Shown: one piece after another, positions 41,431-50,608 of the stretch | Numbering within the stretch: position 1 is the stretch's first letter | Layout: every line of letters starts with the position of its first letter | Assembly (NCBI GenBank): GCA_017416245.1 | Contig: JAFQCX010000021.1 | Span: 1-64,000 of the forward strand | Reading direction: 5' to 3' | Length of the DNA stretch: 64,000 nucleotides | Source: Oscillospiraceae bacterium | GTDB taxonomy: Bacteria; Bacillota; Clostridia; Oscillospirales; Oscillospiraceae | Translations under genes and position numbers: made by a program | The notes under the pieces: generated by a model | What the model saw: only the letters and a program-made list of their open reading frames with translations | The model's database searches: none | What the model was told of the DNA's origin: nothing

Positions 41431-41571
41431 ATGATTCTCTTGACGGTTTCCATTGCTATACTGGCAATGAAGTTTTGCTGGCGGTTGTTTGTTAACGTCC
41501 TCAAGATCCTATTCTGCCCCATTGAGATTCTCCTATGGGTATTCTACTTTCTTGTTCGCTCACTTTTATAA
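41431..41571 (+). CDS. 46-residue hydrophobic peptide
   Basis: MILLTVSIAILAMKFCWRLF, then ILFCPIEILLWVFYFLV, ending RSLL. Nearly all hydrophobic with two helices. It has an AAAGGAGGAAG site and lies 174 bases from the tRNA-fMet gene, so translation is credible. Could be a type I toxin-like or small regulatory membrane peptide. Confidence 0.5.
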   Translation: MILLTVSIAILAMKFCWRLFVNVLKILFCPIEILLWVFYFLVRSLL

Positions 41572-41606
41572 TCAAACAAATTTTCGACATTTTTCGACAA
41601 TTGCTA

Positions 41607-41635
41607 TTGACAAGTACTTGTTCGTGTACTAAAAT
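41607..41635 (+). promoter_or_regulatory. promoter with overlapping operator of HTH-ImmA pair
   Basis: TTGACA, 17 bases, TAAAAT. The spacer holds the palindrome CAAGTACTTG (41611-41620) and the inverted pair AGTAC/GTACT (41613 and 41626), a likely autorepression site. Confidence 0.65.
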
Positions 41636-41725
41636 ATAGCTATCACCCCTATCTTTGTACCTGTAAGCGTACTTTTAGGGCATTACACACAAAACGGGAA
41701 TCCCCCGGTTTTGGCGGAGGTAGCT

Positions 41726-42073
41726 ATGGAAAACCTGTATACGCGCATTGAAACCCTTTGCAATGAAAAAGGCATCCGTCCCGGTCGTCTTTGCGACGCG
41801 TTAGGCTTGAGCCGCAGTTTGATGACCGACCTGAAAATGGGCCGCAAGAAAACTGTCAACGCACAAACCGCGCAAAAAATCGCCGATTTTTTGGGCGTTT
41901 CTGTGGCATACCTTTTGGGTCAAAGTCAGGAGCGCTCCAAGCAAGACGTGCTGGACCAGGTGGATGTGGCGTTTTACGGTGAGTTTAAAGAATTGAATGA
42001 CGAGGAAAAAGAAACTGTCCGGGATATGGTCCGGCTGATGCGGGAAAGGCGGGCAGTAAGACAGAGGAACTAA
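41726..42073 (+). CDS. HTH repressor of ImmR type
   Basis: A 115-residue protein. The XRE domain at 5-65 (RLCDALGLSRSLMTDLKMGR) is paralogous to the prophage HTH at 39560. The C-terminal helix (DVLDQVDVAFYGEFKELNDE, then VRDMVRLMRERR) is shared with the prophage CI-like protein. It is followed 2 bases later by an ImmA-like peptidase gene, as in immR-immA pairs that control mobile elements. Probably the relic of another element at the same tRNA. Confidence 0.75.
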   Translation: MENLYTRIETLCNEKGIRPGRLCDALGLSRSLMTDLKMGRKKTVNAQTAQKIADFLGVSVAYLLGQSQERSKQDVLDQVDVAFYGEFKELNDEEKETVRDMVRLMRERRAVRQRN

Positions 42074-42075
42074 AG

Positions 42076-42501
42076 GTGTTTGAGATTTCTGATTTCTATG
42101 CGTATTGCAAAAAACATAATGTGGATGTGATCCCCTATGACGGCTGTCCCCAGCCCGGAGCAACAATACGGGATGCTGATTTTTATGCCGTGTTTTTGGA
42201 CTTTACCAAGATCCAGTCTACGAAGCTATTACGAGGTGTATGCTTCCACGAGCTGGGTCACATCGCCACCGGCGCACTGCACAAAGTGGACAGTCCCTTT
42301 GAGCTGGTGGAACGCAGCGAATACCGCGCCACCCGCTGGGCAACAGAGAACTATCTGACGGAGGATGCTTTCCGTGCTGCCTTTGCCGAGGGGTATACGG
42401 AGCTGTGGCAATTATCCGAATATTTCGACCTGCCGGAGCAATGCATAGAAGATGCCCTCACCTACTGGAAAGAACGAAAAGGCATTGATTTTATGAAATA
42501 A
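42076..42501 (+). CDS. ImmA/IrrE-type metallopeptidase
   Basis: A 141-residue protein. The zinc motif HELGH (about 58-62, FHELGHIATG) and the downstream Glu-containing helix (RSEYRATRWATENYL) match the ImmA/IrrE family, which cleaves partner HTH repressors to induce mobile elements. Start is GTG immediately after the repressor stop, with coupled translation likely. Natural substrate: the preceding repressor; the prophage CI could be a second one. Confidence 0.8.
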   Translation: MFEISDFYAYCKKHNVDVIPYDGCPQPGATIRDADFYAVFLDFTKIQSTKLLRGVCFHELGHIATGALHKVDSPFELVERSEYRATRWATENYLTEDAFRAAFAEGYTELWQLSEYFDLPEQCIEDALTYWKERKGIDFMK

Positions 42502-42579
42502 TTCCCACCTGGGTTTGTCCGTGTGCCAAACTTACCCATTGGAAAAGTCAAATTTAAGTTACCTGCGAGGAGGAAAACT

Positions 42580-45500
42580 ATGGATAGCAAAAAGAATCGG
42601 TCAACTATAGAAAAGCAATTAAAAAACCCGGATATGTCCTTTCGGGGTATTCCTTTCTGGGGATGGAACTGTGATTTGAATCACGAACGACTGGCAAGAC
42701 AGATTCGTGAAATGAAGGAAATGGGTTTCGGCGGTGCTACCATTCACCCCCGGGAGGGCTTCCGTGTGCCTTATCTTCAGGAAGAATTTATGGACGCTGT
42801 GCGTTTTTCCGTGGACGAAGCAAAAAAAGAAGGCATGACCGTGTGGCTGTACGATGATGAACGTTGGCCGTCAGGAAATGCCGGCGGTTATGTAACAGAG
42901 AATCCTGCATTTCGCAAGCAGTTCATCCGTATCACGCGCAAAGAAATTGCCGATGCCGTTAAATTGGCCTCCTTCTGCGTTGTGTTAAACGACGCAGGAG
43001 AATTACATGCATATGTTCGTGGAGACGGAGAGGGTGACCGCTGGAATGTTTACGCGGAAACCGAAGCCTTAGCCAGACGGTATAACGGCTATACCCATGT
43101 GGATTCTATGAAAAGCGCTGCCGTGGATCGTTTTATTGAGCTGACACACGAAAAATACAAAGAAGTAATATCAGATGAGTTTTCAAAGGGTATTACTGCG
43201 ATCTTCACCGACGAACCTCAGACCGTACGCAAAACGACACTGGCAGACCCCTTCAGTGACGGGGATGTAATTCTTCCGTGGACAGATGATTTCCCGGAGA
43301 CTTTTTATGCTGTATATGGTGTAGATATTCTGGACCACATTCCTGAGCTGGTATGGGAACAAAAAGGCCGGCTGGCATCTCCTGTTCGGTATCAGTTTCA
43401 TAACCATATCTGTGACAGATTTATGGAGGCATTTTGCGGGAACATTTCTGCATGGTGCAAAAAGAACAACCTGCCTTTGACCGGACATTTTCTCCACGAG
43501 GAAAGTCTGCTTTTCCAAAGCCGGGTTACCGGAGATGTGATGCGTGGATATGTTTATCTTGACATTCCGGGTATGGATATTCTGCGTAATCAAATAGAAT
43601 TTACCACAGCAAAGCAGATGCAATCTGTAGCCGATCAATATGGCCGGGAGCGGACCATGTCTGAGATGTACGCACTGACCAATTGGGATTTCGATTTCCG
43701 GGGACAAAAGTTCCAAAGCGACTGGCAGGCTGCCCTGGGTGTGAACATACGGGTGCCCTCCATCGTGCAGGAATCCTTAAAAGGTTATGCAAAGCGGGAT
43801 TTTCCCCCATTTTTGGGAAGTCACTCCCCCTGGTACAAAGAATACAAGCAGATAGAGGACCACTTTGCCCGTGTATTTACTGCGATGACCCGGGGAAAGT
43901 CAGTAATCCGTATTGGTGTGATCCATCCAATTGAAAGCTACTGGCTCCATTGGGGTCCGGAAAGCCAGACAAGAGCCATCCGGGATCACAAGGATGATGC
44001 TTTCGCAAATGTAGTGAATTGGCTGCTGTTTGGCTGCCAGGATTTTCATTTTATTAATGAAGCGCTATTGGCGAAGGATCCTGACAAGATTCTGAATATG
44101 GATTACGATGTGATCCTGGTGCCTGATTGTGAAACACTGCGCAGCACAACTGTAAGTTTCCTGGAGCAGTATCAGCAGACAGGAAAATCTGTGGTTTTCA
44201 TGGGCGCAAAACCCAAATATGTGGATGTAAAGCCATATAACAACGAGATCTGCGAGGGCGCAGAGGTAATTCCTTATGAAGAGGAAGCATTGCTGGAACG
44301 GCTGGCTGTTTATCAGGAAGTGCAGATCTTAACAGACGGTGGCAAAAACAAAACCTTTATCTGCGGTCTGCGCAAAGAAGAGGACGGAAGCGGATGGCTG
44401 TTTATCGCACATGGACGCATGCCCACTGATCCGGACAATCAAAAAGCACAGCAACTGGATATACAGATCAAAGGACATTTTTCACCGGAAATCGTCGATA
44501 CATTCACAGGAGATATCAAAAAAATTCCGTATACTTATCAAGATGGAAAGACCCATATTCCTTATACAATATACGATTACGCAAGTCTGCTACTGCGTCT
44601 GGTGCCAACGGAAGAGGTTCGCTACGAAGAAGCAAATATGCCGCGCAAACTTCTGTCACGAATGACGTTCCCGGAGTTCGTTTCCTGTCGCAGAGAAGAA
44701 CCCAATGTGCTTTTGCTGGATATTGCAGAATATCGCTTCCGGCAGGAGGCGTTTGAAGGCCCTGATGAGATCATGCGAATTGACGAAGTCTGCAGACGAA
44801 GAGCGGAGCTTGTTCCCGCCGGTTATAAGATCGTACAGCCCTGGTGTTTCCAGGGAGAAGCCGGCAAGCCTGTGGGTTGCGTAGAGCTGAAATTCAAAAT
44901 TGAGGCTACCTGTGAATTAGAGGGAACAAAGCTGGCATTTGAGGAAGCAGCGGCTATCACCCTGAACGGGGAGCGGGTCCCGTTGGAAGTGGATGGATAC
45001 TATGTGGATCAGGATATTCATACAGTAAAGCTGCCCAAGCTGATTCGGGGTACCAATATTCTTTGTGTGGAAGTGCCTATCGGCAACCGGGACAGTCTGG
45101 AACCCATGTATCTACTGGGTGATTTTTCCGTAGAACTTCAGGAAACGGATTCTTTCATCGCAAAAACCAGAAAGAGTATGCTTTTGGTGGACACTACAGG
45201 ACAGGATATGGGATTGGTTCTGGGTAATATGCATTTTGAGCCGGATCCAAATGCGGAAGAAACCGTAACTGTAGTTGGGGATGGTCATAACGCTGTATTA
45301 TCTGACAGAAGAACAGGCCTTGCATTTGGGTCCATAACAGAGCAAGGCATGCCCTTCTACAGTGGTAATTTGGTTTACGAAACGGAAGTTCCGGTAGAAG
45401 AACCCTGTGAAGTAACTGTGACAGTTCCTTCCTACCGGGGTGCAGCCGTAAAGGTCATAGTAGACGGAAAGGATGCTGATCTGATTATCCACGGTCCGTA

Positions 45501-45717
45501 TCAGGCAAAGGTTCCTCTGGATGCGGGCGTTCACACCATTGGTATTCGTTTGTACGGAAACAGAAACAACACTTTCGGATCTATGCACAACTGCAATCCT
45601 ACAGATATTTATTACGGTCCGTCCCACTGGCTGGCACGAGGTAAGAGCTGGACCTACCGATACCTGCTGAAGGAGTACGGTCTTATGAAAGCTCCGTACA
45701 TTGAATTCTGGAAATAG
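42580..45717 (+). CDS. GH106-like glycoside hydrolase (putative alpha-L-rhamnosidase)
   Basis: A 1,045-residue protein. The N-terminal motifs PFWGWN, MKEMGFGGATIHPREG, YLQEEFM and WLYDDERWPSG match the catalytic (beta/alpha)8 part of GH106-related enzymes. The C-terminal third is beta-sandwich. No signal peptide, so the protein appears cytoplasmic and would act on imported oligosaccharides or glycosides. The ATG at 42580 follows GGAGGAAAAC; a longer frame from 42523 is unlikely. It stands alone with its own bidirectional terminator. Confidence 0.75.
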   Translation: MDSKKNRSTIEKQLKNPDMSFRGIPFWGWNCDLNHERLARQIREMKEMGFGGATIHPREGFRVPYLQEEFMDAVRFSVDEAKKEGMTVWLYDDERWPSGNAGGYVTENPAFRKQFIRITRKEIADAVKLASFCVVLNDAGELHAYVRGDGEGDRWNVYAETEALARRYNGYTHVDSMKSAAVDRFIELTHEKYKEVISDEFSKGITAIFTDEPQTVRKTTLADPFSDGDVILPWTDDFPETFYAVYGVDILDHIPELVWEQKGRLASPVRYQFHNHICDRFMEAFCGNISAWCKKNNLPLTGHFLHEESLLFQSRVTGDVMRGYVYLDIPGMDILRNQIEFTTAKQMQSVADQYGRERTMSEMYALTNWDFDFRGQKFQSDWQAALGVNIRVPSIVQESLKGYAKRDFPPFLGSHSPWYKEYKQIEDHFARVFTAMTRGKSVIRIGVIHPIESYWLHWGPESQTRAIRDHKDDAFANVVNWLLFGCQDFHFINEALLAKDPDKILNMDYDVILVPDCETLRSTTVSFLEQYQQTGKSVVFMGAKPKYVDVKPYNNEICEGAEVIPYEEEALLERLAVYQEVQILTDGGKNKTFICGLRKEEDGSGWLFIAHGRMPTDPDNQKAQQLDIQIKGHFSPEIVDTFTGDIKKIPYTYQDGKTHIPYTIYDYASLLLRLVPTEEVRYEEANMPRKLLSRMTFPEFVSCRREEPNVLLLDIAEYRFRQEAFEGPDEIMRIDEVCRRRAELVPAGYKIVQPWCFQGEAGKPVGCVELKFKIEATCELEGTKLAFEEAAAITLNGERVPLEVDGYYVDQDIHTVKLPKLIRGTNILCVEVPIGNRDSLEPMYLLGDFSVELQETDSFIAKTRKSMLLVDTTGQDMGLVLGNMHFEPDPNAEETVTVVGDGHNAVLSDRRTGLAFGSITEQGMPFYSGNLVYETEVPVEEPCEVTVTVPSYRGAAVKVIVDGKDADLIIHGPYQAKVPLDAGVHTIGIRLYGNRNNTFGSMHNCNPTDIYYGPSHWLARGKSWTYRYLLKEYGLMKAPYIEFWK

Positions 45718-45743
45718 TTTTTTACAAAGGTTAAAATTGCAAA

Positions 45744-45779
45744 CAGCACCCCATTTGTAGACTTACAAATGGGGTGCTG
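45744..45779. terminator. bidirectional terminator
   Basis: A perfect 16-bp stem with a 4-base loop between convergent genes. Confidence 0.85.
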
Positions 45780-45798
45780 TTCTCTAATATGGGATTTT

Positions 45799-46410
45799 TT
45801 ACATATTGGCTTTGATGGTGGAAATCAGAATATCTCCTGCCACCACTCTGTCCTCGGCGGCAAAGCCGCTTTCAAAATTATCGGAGTAGAGCACCTGCGC
45901 GTTGGGCGGGAACTCATCATCCCCCTCCCATGCCAAAATCTGCATTTGGTAGCCCCCTACCAGCTGGAACTGATAGCCCGCATCTCCGTGGGGCACGGAG
46001 GTGGCGCCCATCTTCTCTGCCGCAGTGCGGAAGGCTTCCAGCCGTGTGCCGAAGGTAAAGGCTGCGCGGGTCAGCACTCTGCCTGTGTAGGGCTTGATGT
46101 ACATCTCGCCCCAGGGCATTTCTCGGAAGGTTTTCCAGCCCCCGTTCCAAGCCACATCCTTACACTCCAGCAGATACCGGAGCAGAAAGGTTTGGGTGGG
46201 CAAAGGAGGGATACTGCCGCCGTCCTTGGGGGTAATGGCATACTCCGGGTGAGCGATTAAAAACTCTCTGCCCAGCAGTTTCAAGGTAAATTTCTCCCCA
46301 TCCCATTTCACGCAGGACAGCCGCGCAGTTGCATCTGCGGGGGCGAGAGCGCGGAATTTCTCCTCATAATGGGCAAAGGGGACTTCTTCTCTATGATTCT
46401 CTATTTGCAT
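45799..46410 (-). CDS. DUF3786 protein
   Basis: A 203-residue protein with a DUF3786 pattern (LLRYLLECKDVAWNGGWKTF, then REMPWGEMY, and a final FESGFAAEDRVVAGD segment). DUF3786 proteins recur next to ASKHA-domain ferredoxins and corrinoid methyltransferases, so a role in C1 or corrinoid metabolism is inferred. ATG at 46410 has a CAGGAGAAAACT site. Confidence 0.75.
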   Translation of the reverse strand: MQIENHREEVPFAHYEEKFRALAPADATARLSCVKWDGEKFTLKLLGREFLIAHPEYAITPKDGGSIPPLPTQTFLLRYLLECKDVAWNGGWKTFREMPWGEMYIKPYTGRVLTRAAFTFGTRLEAFRTAAEKMGATSVPHGDAGYQFQLVGGYQMQILAWEGDDEFPPNAQVLYSDNFESGFAAEDRVVAGDILISTIKANM

Positions 46411-46464
46411 AGTTTTCTCCTGATTGCAATGGTCGTTAAGATTTTTTGCGCAAACCGTCATTTA

Positions 46465-46492
46465 TAGGACCGTCGAGGACGCCGGTCCCTAC
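46465..46492. repeat. short interspersed palindrome
   Basis: TAGGACCGTCGAGGACGCCG then GTCCCTAC: an imperfect palindrome of the same GTAGGGAC family as 21263 and 29346, between DUF3786 and ASKHA genes. Confidence 0.5.
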
Positions 46493-46495
46493 GCA

Positions 46496-48430
46496 TTAAA
46501 ACTCCTGCCTGCTATTGGGGAACAGGCTGGCATCCGTATGGGGCAGGAAGCAGGCCGCCACGAAGGAATCCATATAGCCGGGGTAGGTGGAAAGCTCCAG
46601 ATAAGTCATATTGGCGCCCACCTCATGGCACTTAACTACCGCCTCGTCGCTGATGACCATAGCGTAAGCGCCGGTCAGGGAGGAATTTCCGATGTACTGG
46701 TACTTTTCCAGCTCCACATCCGGCAGCATTCCGATATTGATGGCGTTTTTCATATTGATGCCGGAGCCGATACCGCCGGCAACCATCACCCTGTCGATAC
46801 AATCCGGTGTCATATCCACAGACTGGAGCAGGGTGTCGATGCCGGAGTAAATTGCGCCCTTGGCCCGGATGAAGTTATCGATATCCACCTCGTTGATGGA
46901 CACCTCACGGCCGGTTTCGGATTCCTGGGCAGTTGCCAGGATAAACCTTCCCATACCGTGGGCATCCCGGGCAACACGGCTGCCCTCCCGGGCAAAGAGC
47001 CCTCTGGCATTGATAATGCCGCAGCGGAACAGCTCGGAAATAATATCGATAATGCCGGAGCCGCAGATGCCCACCGGCTTCTGGCCGGCATCGCCCACAA
47101 TGGTGAGGGTGGGCTCCATAGATTCTTTATCAATGGTCACCGCCTCGATGGCGCCGTCGGTGGCACGCATACCGCAGGAGATATCGCCGCCTTCAAAAGC
47201 AGGGCCTGCAGAGCAGGCGCAGCTCATAAGAAAATCCCGATTGCCGAACACGATCTCGCCATTGGTACCAAGGTCAATGAACAGGGTCATTTCGTCCCGA
47301 TCCCACATCATTGTGGCCAAGGTGCCGGCAGTGATATCGCCGCCCACGTAAGAACCGATATTGGGAGCGATCGCAATAGGCGCCAGGGGATTGGCAGGCA
47401 GCTTCAGATCACCGGCAGTCAGACCCTCCCAGGCGAAAAAGCTGGGAATATAGGGATCCATACGGACAGGGTCTGCATCCACGCCCACCAAAAGGTGATT
47501 CATAGTGGTATTGGCGCCAATGGAAAGCCGCAGAATGCTGCGGGCGCTGATATTTGCAGATCTGCACAGGTTGGCAATAATGGGTGTCAGGGTTTCTTTT
47601 ACAATGGCATCCTGCAGCTTCTTTTTGCCGCCGGGGCGGGAGGATTCAATGATCCGGTTGATCACATCAGCGCCGTAGCGGATCTGTCCGTTGCCGGAAG
47701 ATCCCTTTGCTAAAATCGCGCCGCTGGTCAGGTCTACCAGCACCATAGAAACGGTGGTTGTGCCGATATCGATGGCGCAGCCTACCAGTTTGGTATCCTC
47801 GTAAGGGCAAACTTCCATACAGGTAAAGACCCCGTTTTTCATCTCACCCTTTACGCAGACGCGGAAATCGTTTTCCCGCAAGGTTTCTGCCAGCTTCACC
47901 ATAACCGCGTAGGGAATTTTTACATCAAGCGCCTGGGGCTCTACTGCCTGAATCGCCCAGGTAAGCCGTTCATTATCGGGCATAGTATCGCTTTCAGAGG
48001 GCGCATCCATGGTTAATTGCAGGGCGCAGAAACGGTTTTTAAAGGGAATTGCGCCCTCTGTTTCCAGCTGCCGCTTCGCTTCCTCGAAAATGGCGACCTC
48101 TTCAGGAGAGGAAAGGTCTGCGGTTTTCATTCTGCTCTGATAGGCAGAGGCAATGTCCGGCACAAATACTGTGCAATCGCCAACCACCTTACAGTTGCAG
48201 CTCAGACGCCAGCCGGCCTCAAACTCCTCCTCGGTAATGTGGCGGGAGGGAATGGTTTCCACCTGGCCTTCCACCAGCTTTACCCGGCATTTGCCGCAGG
48301 AGCCGTTGCCGGAACAGGGCGCATCGATGGCCACATTGGCGCGGCGCGCCAGCTCCAGCAGATTATCGCCCAGGTTGCAGGCGATCTCCACAGGGTTTGC
48401 GTTTTCAATTTGAAACACCACTTTGGGCAT
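46496..48430 (-). CDS. ASKHA-domain ferredoxin, corrinoid-activating (RACo-like)
   Basis: A 644-residue protein. N-terminal 2Fe-2S ferredoxin with Cys39, Cys45, Cys48 and a fourth Cys near 83. A linker region follows, then an ASKHA ATPase domain (CAIDIGTTTVSMVL at about 217-230; LFIDLGTNGEIVFG around 380). This architecture is that of reductive activators of corrinoid proteins, which use ATP to re-reduce Co(II) to Co(I). It would serve a corrinoid methyltransferase, but none is nearby. Neighbour: DUF3786, downstream in the same direction. Confidence 0.88.
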   Translation of the reverse strand: MPKVVFQIENANPVEIACNLGDNLLELARRANVAIDAPCSGNGSCGKCRVKLVEGQVETIPSRHITEEEFEAGWRLSCNCKVVGDCTVFVPDIASAYQSRMKTADLSSPEEVAIFEEAKRQLETEGAIPFKNRFCALQLTMDAPSESDTMPDNERLTWAIQAVEPQALDVKIPYAVMVKLAETLRENDFRVCVKGEMKNGVFTCMEVCPYEDTKLVGCAIDIGTTTVSMVLVDLTSGAILAKGSSGNGQIRYGADVINRIIESSRPGGKKKLQDAIVKETLTPIIANLCRSANISARSILRLSIGANTTMNHLLVGVDADPVRMDPYIPSFFAWEGLTAGDLKLPANPLAPIAIAPNIGSYVGGDITAGTLATMMWDRDEMTLFIDLGTNGEIVFGNRDFLMSCACSAGPAFEGGDISCGMRATDGAIEAVTIDKESMEPTLTIVGDAGQKPVGICGSGIIDIISELFRCGIINARGLFAREGSRVARDAHGMGRFILATAQESETGREVSINEVDIDNFIRAKGAIYSGIDTLLQSVDMTPDCIDRVMVAGGIGSGINMKNAINIGMLPDVELEKYQYIGNSSLTGAYAMVISDEAVVKCHEVGANMTYLELSTYPGYMDSFVAACFLPHTDASLFPNSRQEF

Positions 48431-48502
48431 AGAAAAACCTCTCCTTGTTCTATTTCTTCTATTGCTGAGTATACCATACTTTTCACTTTGTGTCTACAAA
48501 AG

Positions 48503-49453
48503 CTATTTCCATTGGGCTTCCACTTTTTCCAGCGCCGCAATGCCAGCAACGGACAGCTCCTCCGTTACCACAGGACTGGTCAGCTTTCCCTCCCGCAGGC
48601 AGTTGTAAATATGGTCTGCCTCATACATAAGCTCGTACTCGCAGGGAAATTCCACCGTTTCCGGCTCCTGCCCTTTCACGCAGAAGGTCACCTTTCTGGC
48701 CTTCCAGTACTCAGGGATCTCTATGTGTCCTTTTGAGCCGTAGAGCCGGGCGGTATTCTCCAAAACTGCGCGGGTACTGTTATGGATGCTGAACAGAACG
48801 CCGTTTTCCATTTCGCCGGAGAGCACGTACTGGTACTCTGCTCCGTCCTCCAGGGAGGATTTTACACCTTGGATATCTTTGATTGCGCCAAACAGCCACA
48901 GCAAAAGCTGCACCGCGTAGATACCGCTGGACAGCAGCGTACCACCGCCTACGGACTTATCGAACATCCACGTATTGTAGCTGGCAGGAAAGCTATGGCT
49001 CAGCTCTGCCATACAAATTTCACCCAGCTCCCCTGCTTCGATTCGCTTTCGCACCTCCAAAATGGCAGGCAGAAACAGCATTTTTTCCGCCTCCATTAAA
49101 AACAGGCCCTTTTCTCTTGCCAGGGCAAACAGCTCGCGGGTGTGCGCCGCGGTGGTGGTACAGGGTTTTTCGCAAACCACGTGCTTGCCCATTTCCAGCG
49201 CCATTTTCGCCAAGGGATAGTGCTGGGTGTTCACCGCAGAAATATAGACCGTATTCACATTTTCGTCTTCCAGCAGTTCCCTGTGGGAGCCGTAGGCCTT
49301 GGGGATCTCCCATTGGGCCGCCTTCAGCTTTGCCTTTTCCAGCGTACGGGAGGACACCGCAACAATATCCCCCGCCCCGGACGTGCGTACCGCAGAAATA
49401 AACCGCGGTGCGATCGAAGATGTGCTCAAAATGCCGTAACGTAGTTGATCCAT
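48503..49453 (-). CDS. Gfo/Idh/MocA-family oxidoreductase
   Basis: A 316-residue protein. N-terminal Rossmann fold (YGILSTSSIAPRFISAVRTS, a variant of GxGxxA). Motif EKPCTT around residue 95 (the lysine proton donor of this family). The C-terminal domain has the family beta-sheet. NAD(P)-dependent oxidoreductase on sugar or cyclitol derivatives; substrate unknown. The ATG at 49453 follows AAGGAGACTG; a longer frame is rejected. Divergent from add. Confidence 0.85.
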   Translation of the reverse strand: MDQLRYGILSTSSIAPRFISAVRTSGAGDIVAVSSRTLEKAKLKAAQWEIPKAYGSHRELLEDENVNTVYISAVNTQHYPLAKMALEMGKHVVCEKPCTTTAAHTRELFALAREKGLFLMEAEKMLFLPAILEVRKRIEAGELGEICMAELSHSFPASYNTWMFDKSVGGGTLLSSGIYAVQLLLWLFGAIKDIQGVKSSLEDGAEYQYVLSGEMENGVLFSIHNSTRAVLENTARLYGSKGHIEIPEYWKARKVTFCVKGQEPETVEFPCEYELMYEADHIYNCLREGKLTSPVVTEELSVAGIAALEKVEAQWK

Positions 49454-49481
49454 AGCAGTCTCCTTATTATTTGCTATGTCC

Positions 49482-49510
49482 AGTATACTGTATTTTATGG
49501 GCATTTGCAA
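49482..49510 (-). promoter_or_regulatory. promoter of Gfo/Idh/MocA gene
   Basis: Minus strand: TTGCAA, 17 bases, TATACT. Confidence 0.75.
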
Positions 49511-49520
49511 TGGAATTTGT

Positions 49521-49549
49521 TTGCTTTTTCTGCGCCTATAGGCTATACT
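49521..49549 (+). promoter_or_regulatory. promoter of adenosine deaminase gene
   Basis: TTGCTT, 17 bases, TATACT; ATG at 49575. Confidence 0.75.
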
Positions 49550-49574
49550 TTTATTATGAAAGGCAGGTGGCAGT

Positions 49575-50570
49575 ATGATCGATTTGCATTTACATTTAGA
49601 CGGTTCTTTAACGCCCGCGGATATTCTGCGCTTAGCGGAGCTTTCCGGCATTTCCCTCCCTCAGCAAACAGAAGACGCCTTGCGCCCTTTGTTGGAGGTG
49701 ACGCCCGGGTGTCGAAACTTAGTAGAGTACTTAGAAAAATTTGACCTGCCCCTGCAGGTTTTGCAAAGTTCGCAGACCATCGCCCTTAGCGTGTATTTTC
49801 TGTTAAGGCGGTTAAAGGCTGACGGATTATGCTATGCAGAGATTCGCTTTGCCCCTCAGCTGCACCAAAAATGCGGCCTATCCCAAGAGCAGGTCGTGTC
49901 CGCCGCGGTGGACGGCCTTAACAAGGGCATTGCCGAATTCGGGATGCCTGCCCAGTTGATCCTGTGCTGTATGCGCGGTGACAGCAACAGGGATGCCAAT
50001 ATGGAAACTGTACGCGTGGCAAAGGCGTTTCTTAGAAAGGGTGTCTGCGCTCTGGATTTGGCAGGAAATGAATACGCCTATCCTACGAACACCTTTGCAG
50101 ATATCTTTGCCTATGCCAAGGAGCTGGCAGTTCCCTTTATCATTCACGCAGGAGAAGCCGCCGGCGCAGAAAGTGTATGGCAGGCGCTTTCCCTGGACGC
50201 AAAACGGATCGGTCACGGTGTACGTTCCATAGAAGACCCGGGCTTGGTGAAAAAACTGGCCCAATTGCAGATGCCTTTGGAAATGTGCTTTACCAGCAAT
50301 CTGCAAACCAAAGCAGCAAATGAACAGGATTATCCCTTGTGCGATTATTTGCAACAAGGTATTTGTGTAACCATCAACACCGACAATATGACCGTTTCCG
50401 GCACAGACCTGCGCACAGAATACAGGCTTTTGCAAAAGCAATTCGGTCTTTCTGCTGACACGCTGGAAAAGCTTTGCTGCAACGCCGCAGACAGCGCATT
50501 CCTTACAGAAGAGCAAGCAAACGCCCTGAAAGCGCAGATTTCCCGAAATTTTGCCCAATGGCTTGCATAA
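49575..50570 (+). CDS. add: adenosine deaminase
   Basis: A 331-residue amidohydrolase. Metal ligands HLHLDG (residues 5-10), catalytic HAGEA with Glu, GHGVRS with His, and NTDN with Asp, the arrangement of adenosine deaminases. Converts adenosine to inosine in purine salvage. A monocistronic gene with its own promoter and terminator. An adenine deaminase of the same superfamily would look similar, but the length and AGE motif favour Add. Confidence 0.85.
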   Translation: MIDLHLHLDGSLTPADILRLAELSGISLPQQTEDALRPLLEVTPGCRNLVEYLEKFDLPLQVLQSSQTIALSVYFLLRRLKADGLCYAEIRFAPQLHQKCGLSQEQVVSAAVDGLNKGIAEFGMPAQLILCCMRGDSNRDANMETVRVAKAFLRKGVCALDLAGNEYAYPTNTFADIFAYAKELAVPFIIHAGEAAGAESVWQALSLDAKRIGHGVRSIEDPGLVKKLAQLQMPLEMCFTSNLQTKAANEQDYPLCDYLQQGICVTINTDNMTVSGTDLRTEYRLLQKQFGLSADTLEKLCCNAADSAFLTEEQANALKAQISRNFAQWLA

Positions 50571-50571
50571 C

Positions 50572-50606
50572 AAAACCCCTCGGAGCTTGAAGTTCCGAGG
50601 GGTTTT
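50572..50606. terminator. bidirectional terminator
   Basis: A 13-bp stem AAAACCCCTCGGA/TCCGAGGGGTTTT between add and the convergent DUF4956 gene. Confidence 0.85.
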
Positions 50607-50608
50607 AC

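Noticed and set aside
42523..42579. Upstream GTG start for the GH106-like gene
   Set aside because: The extra 19 residues lack family similarity, and the ATG at 42580 has a proper ribosome site.
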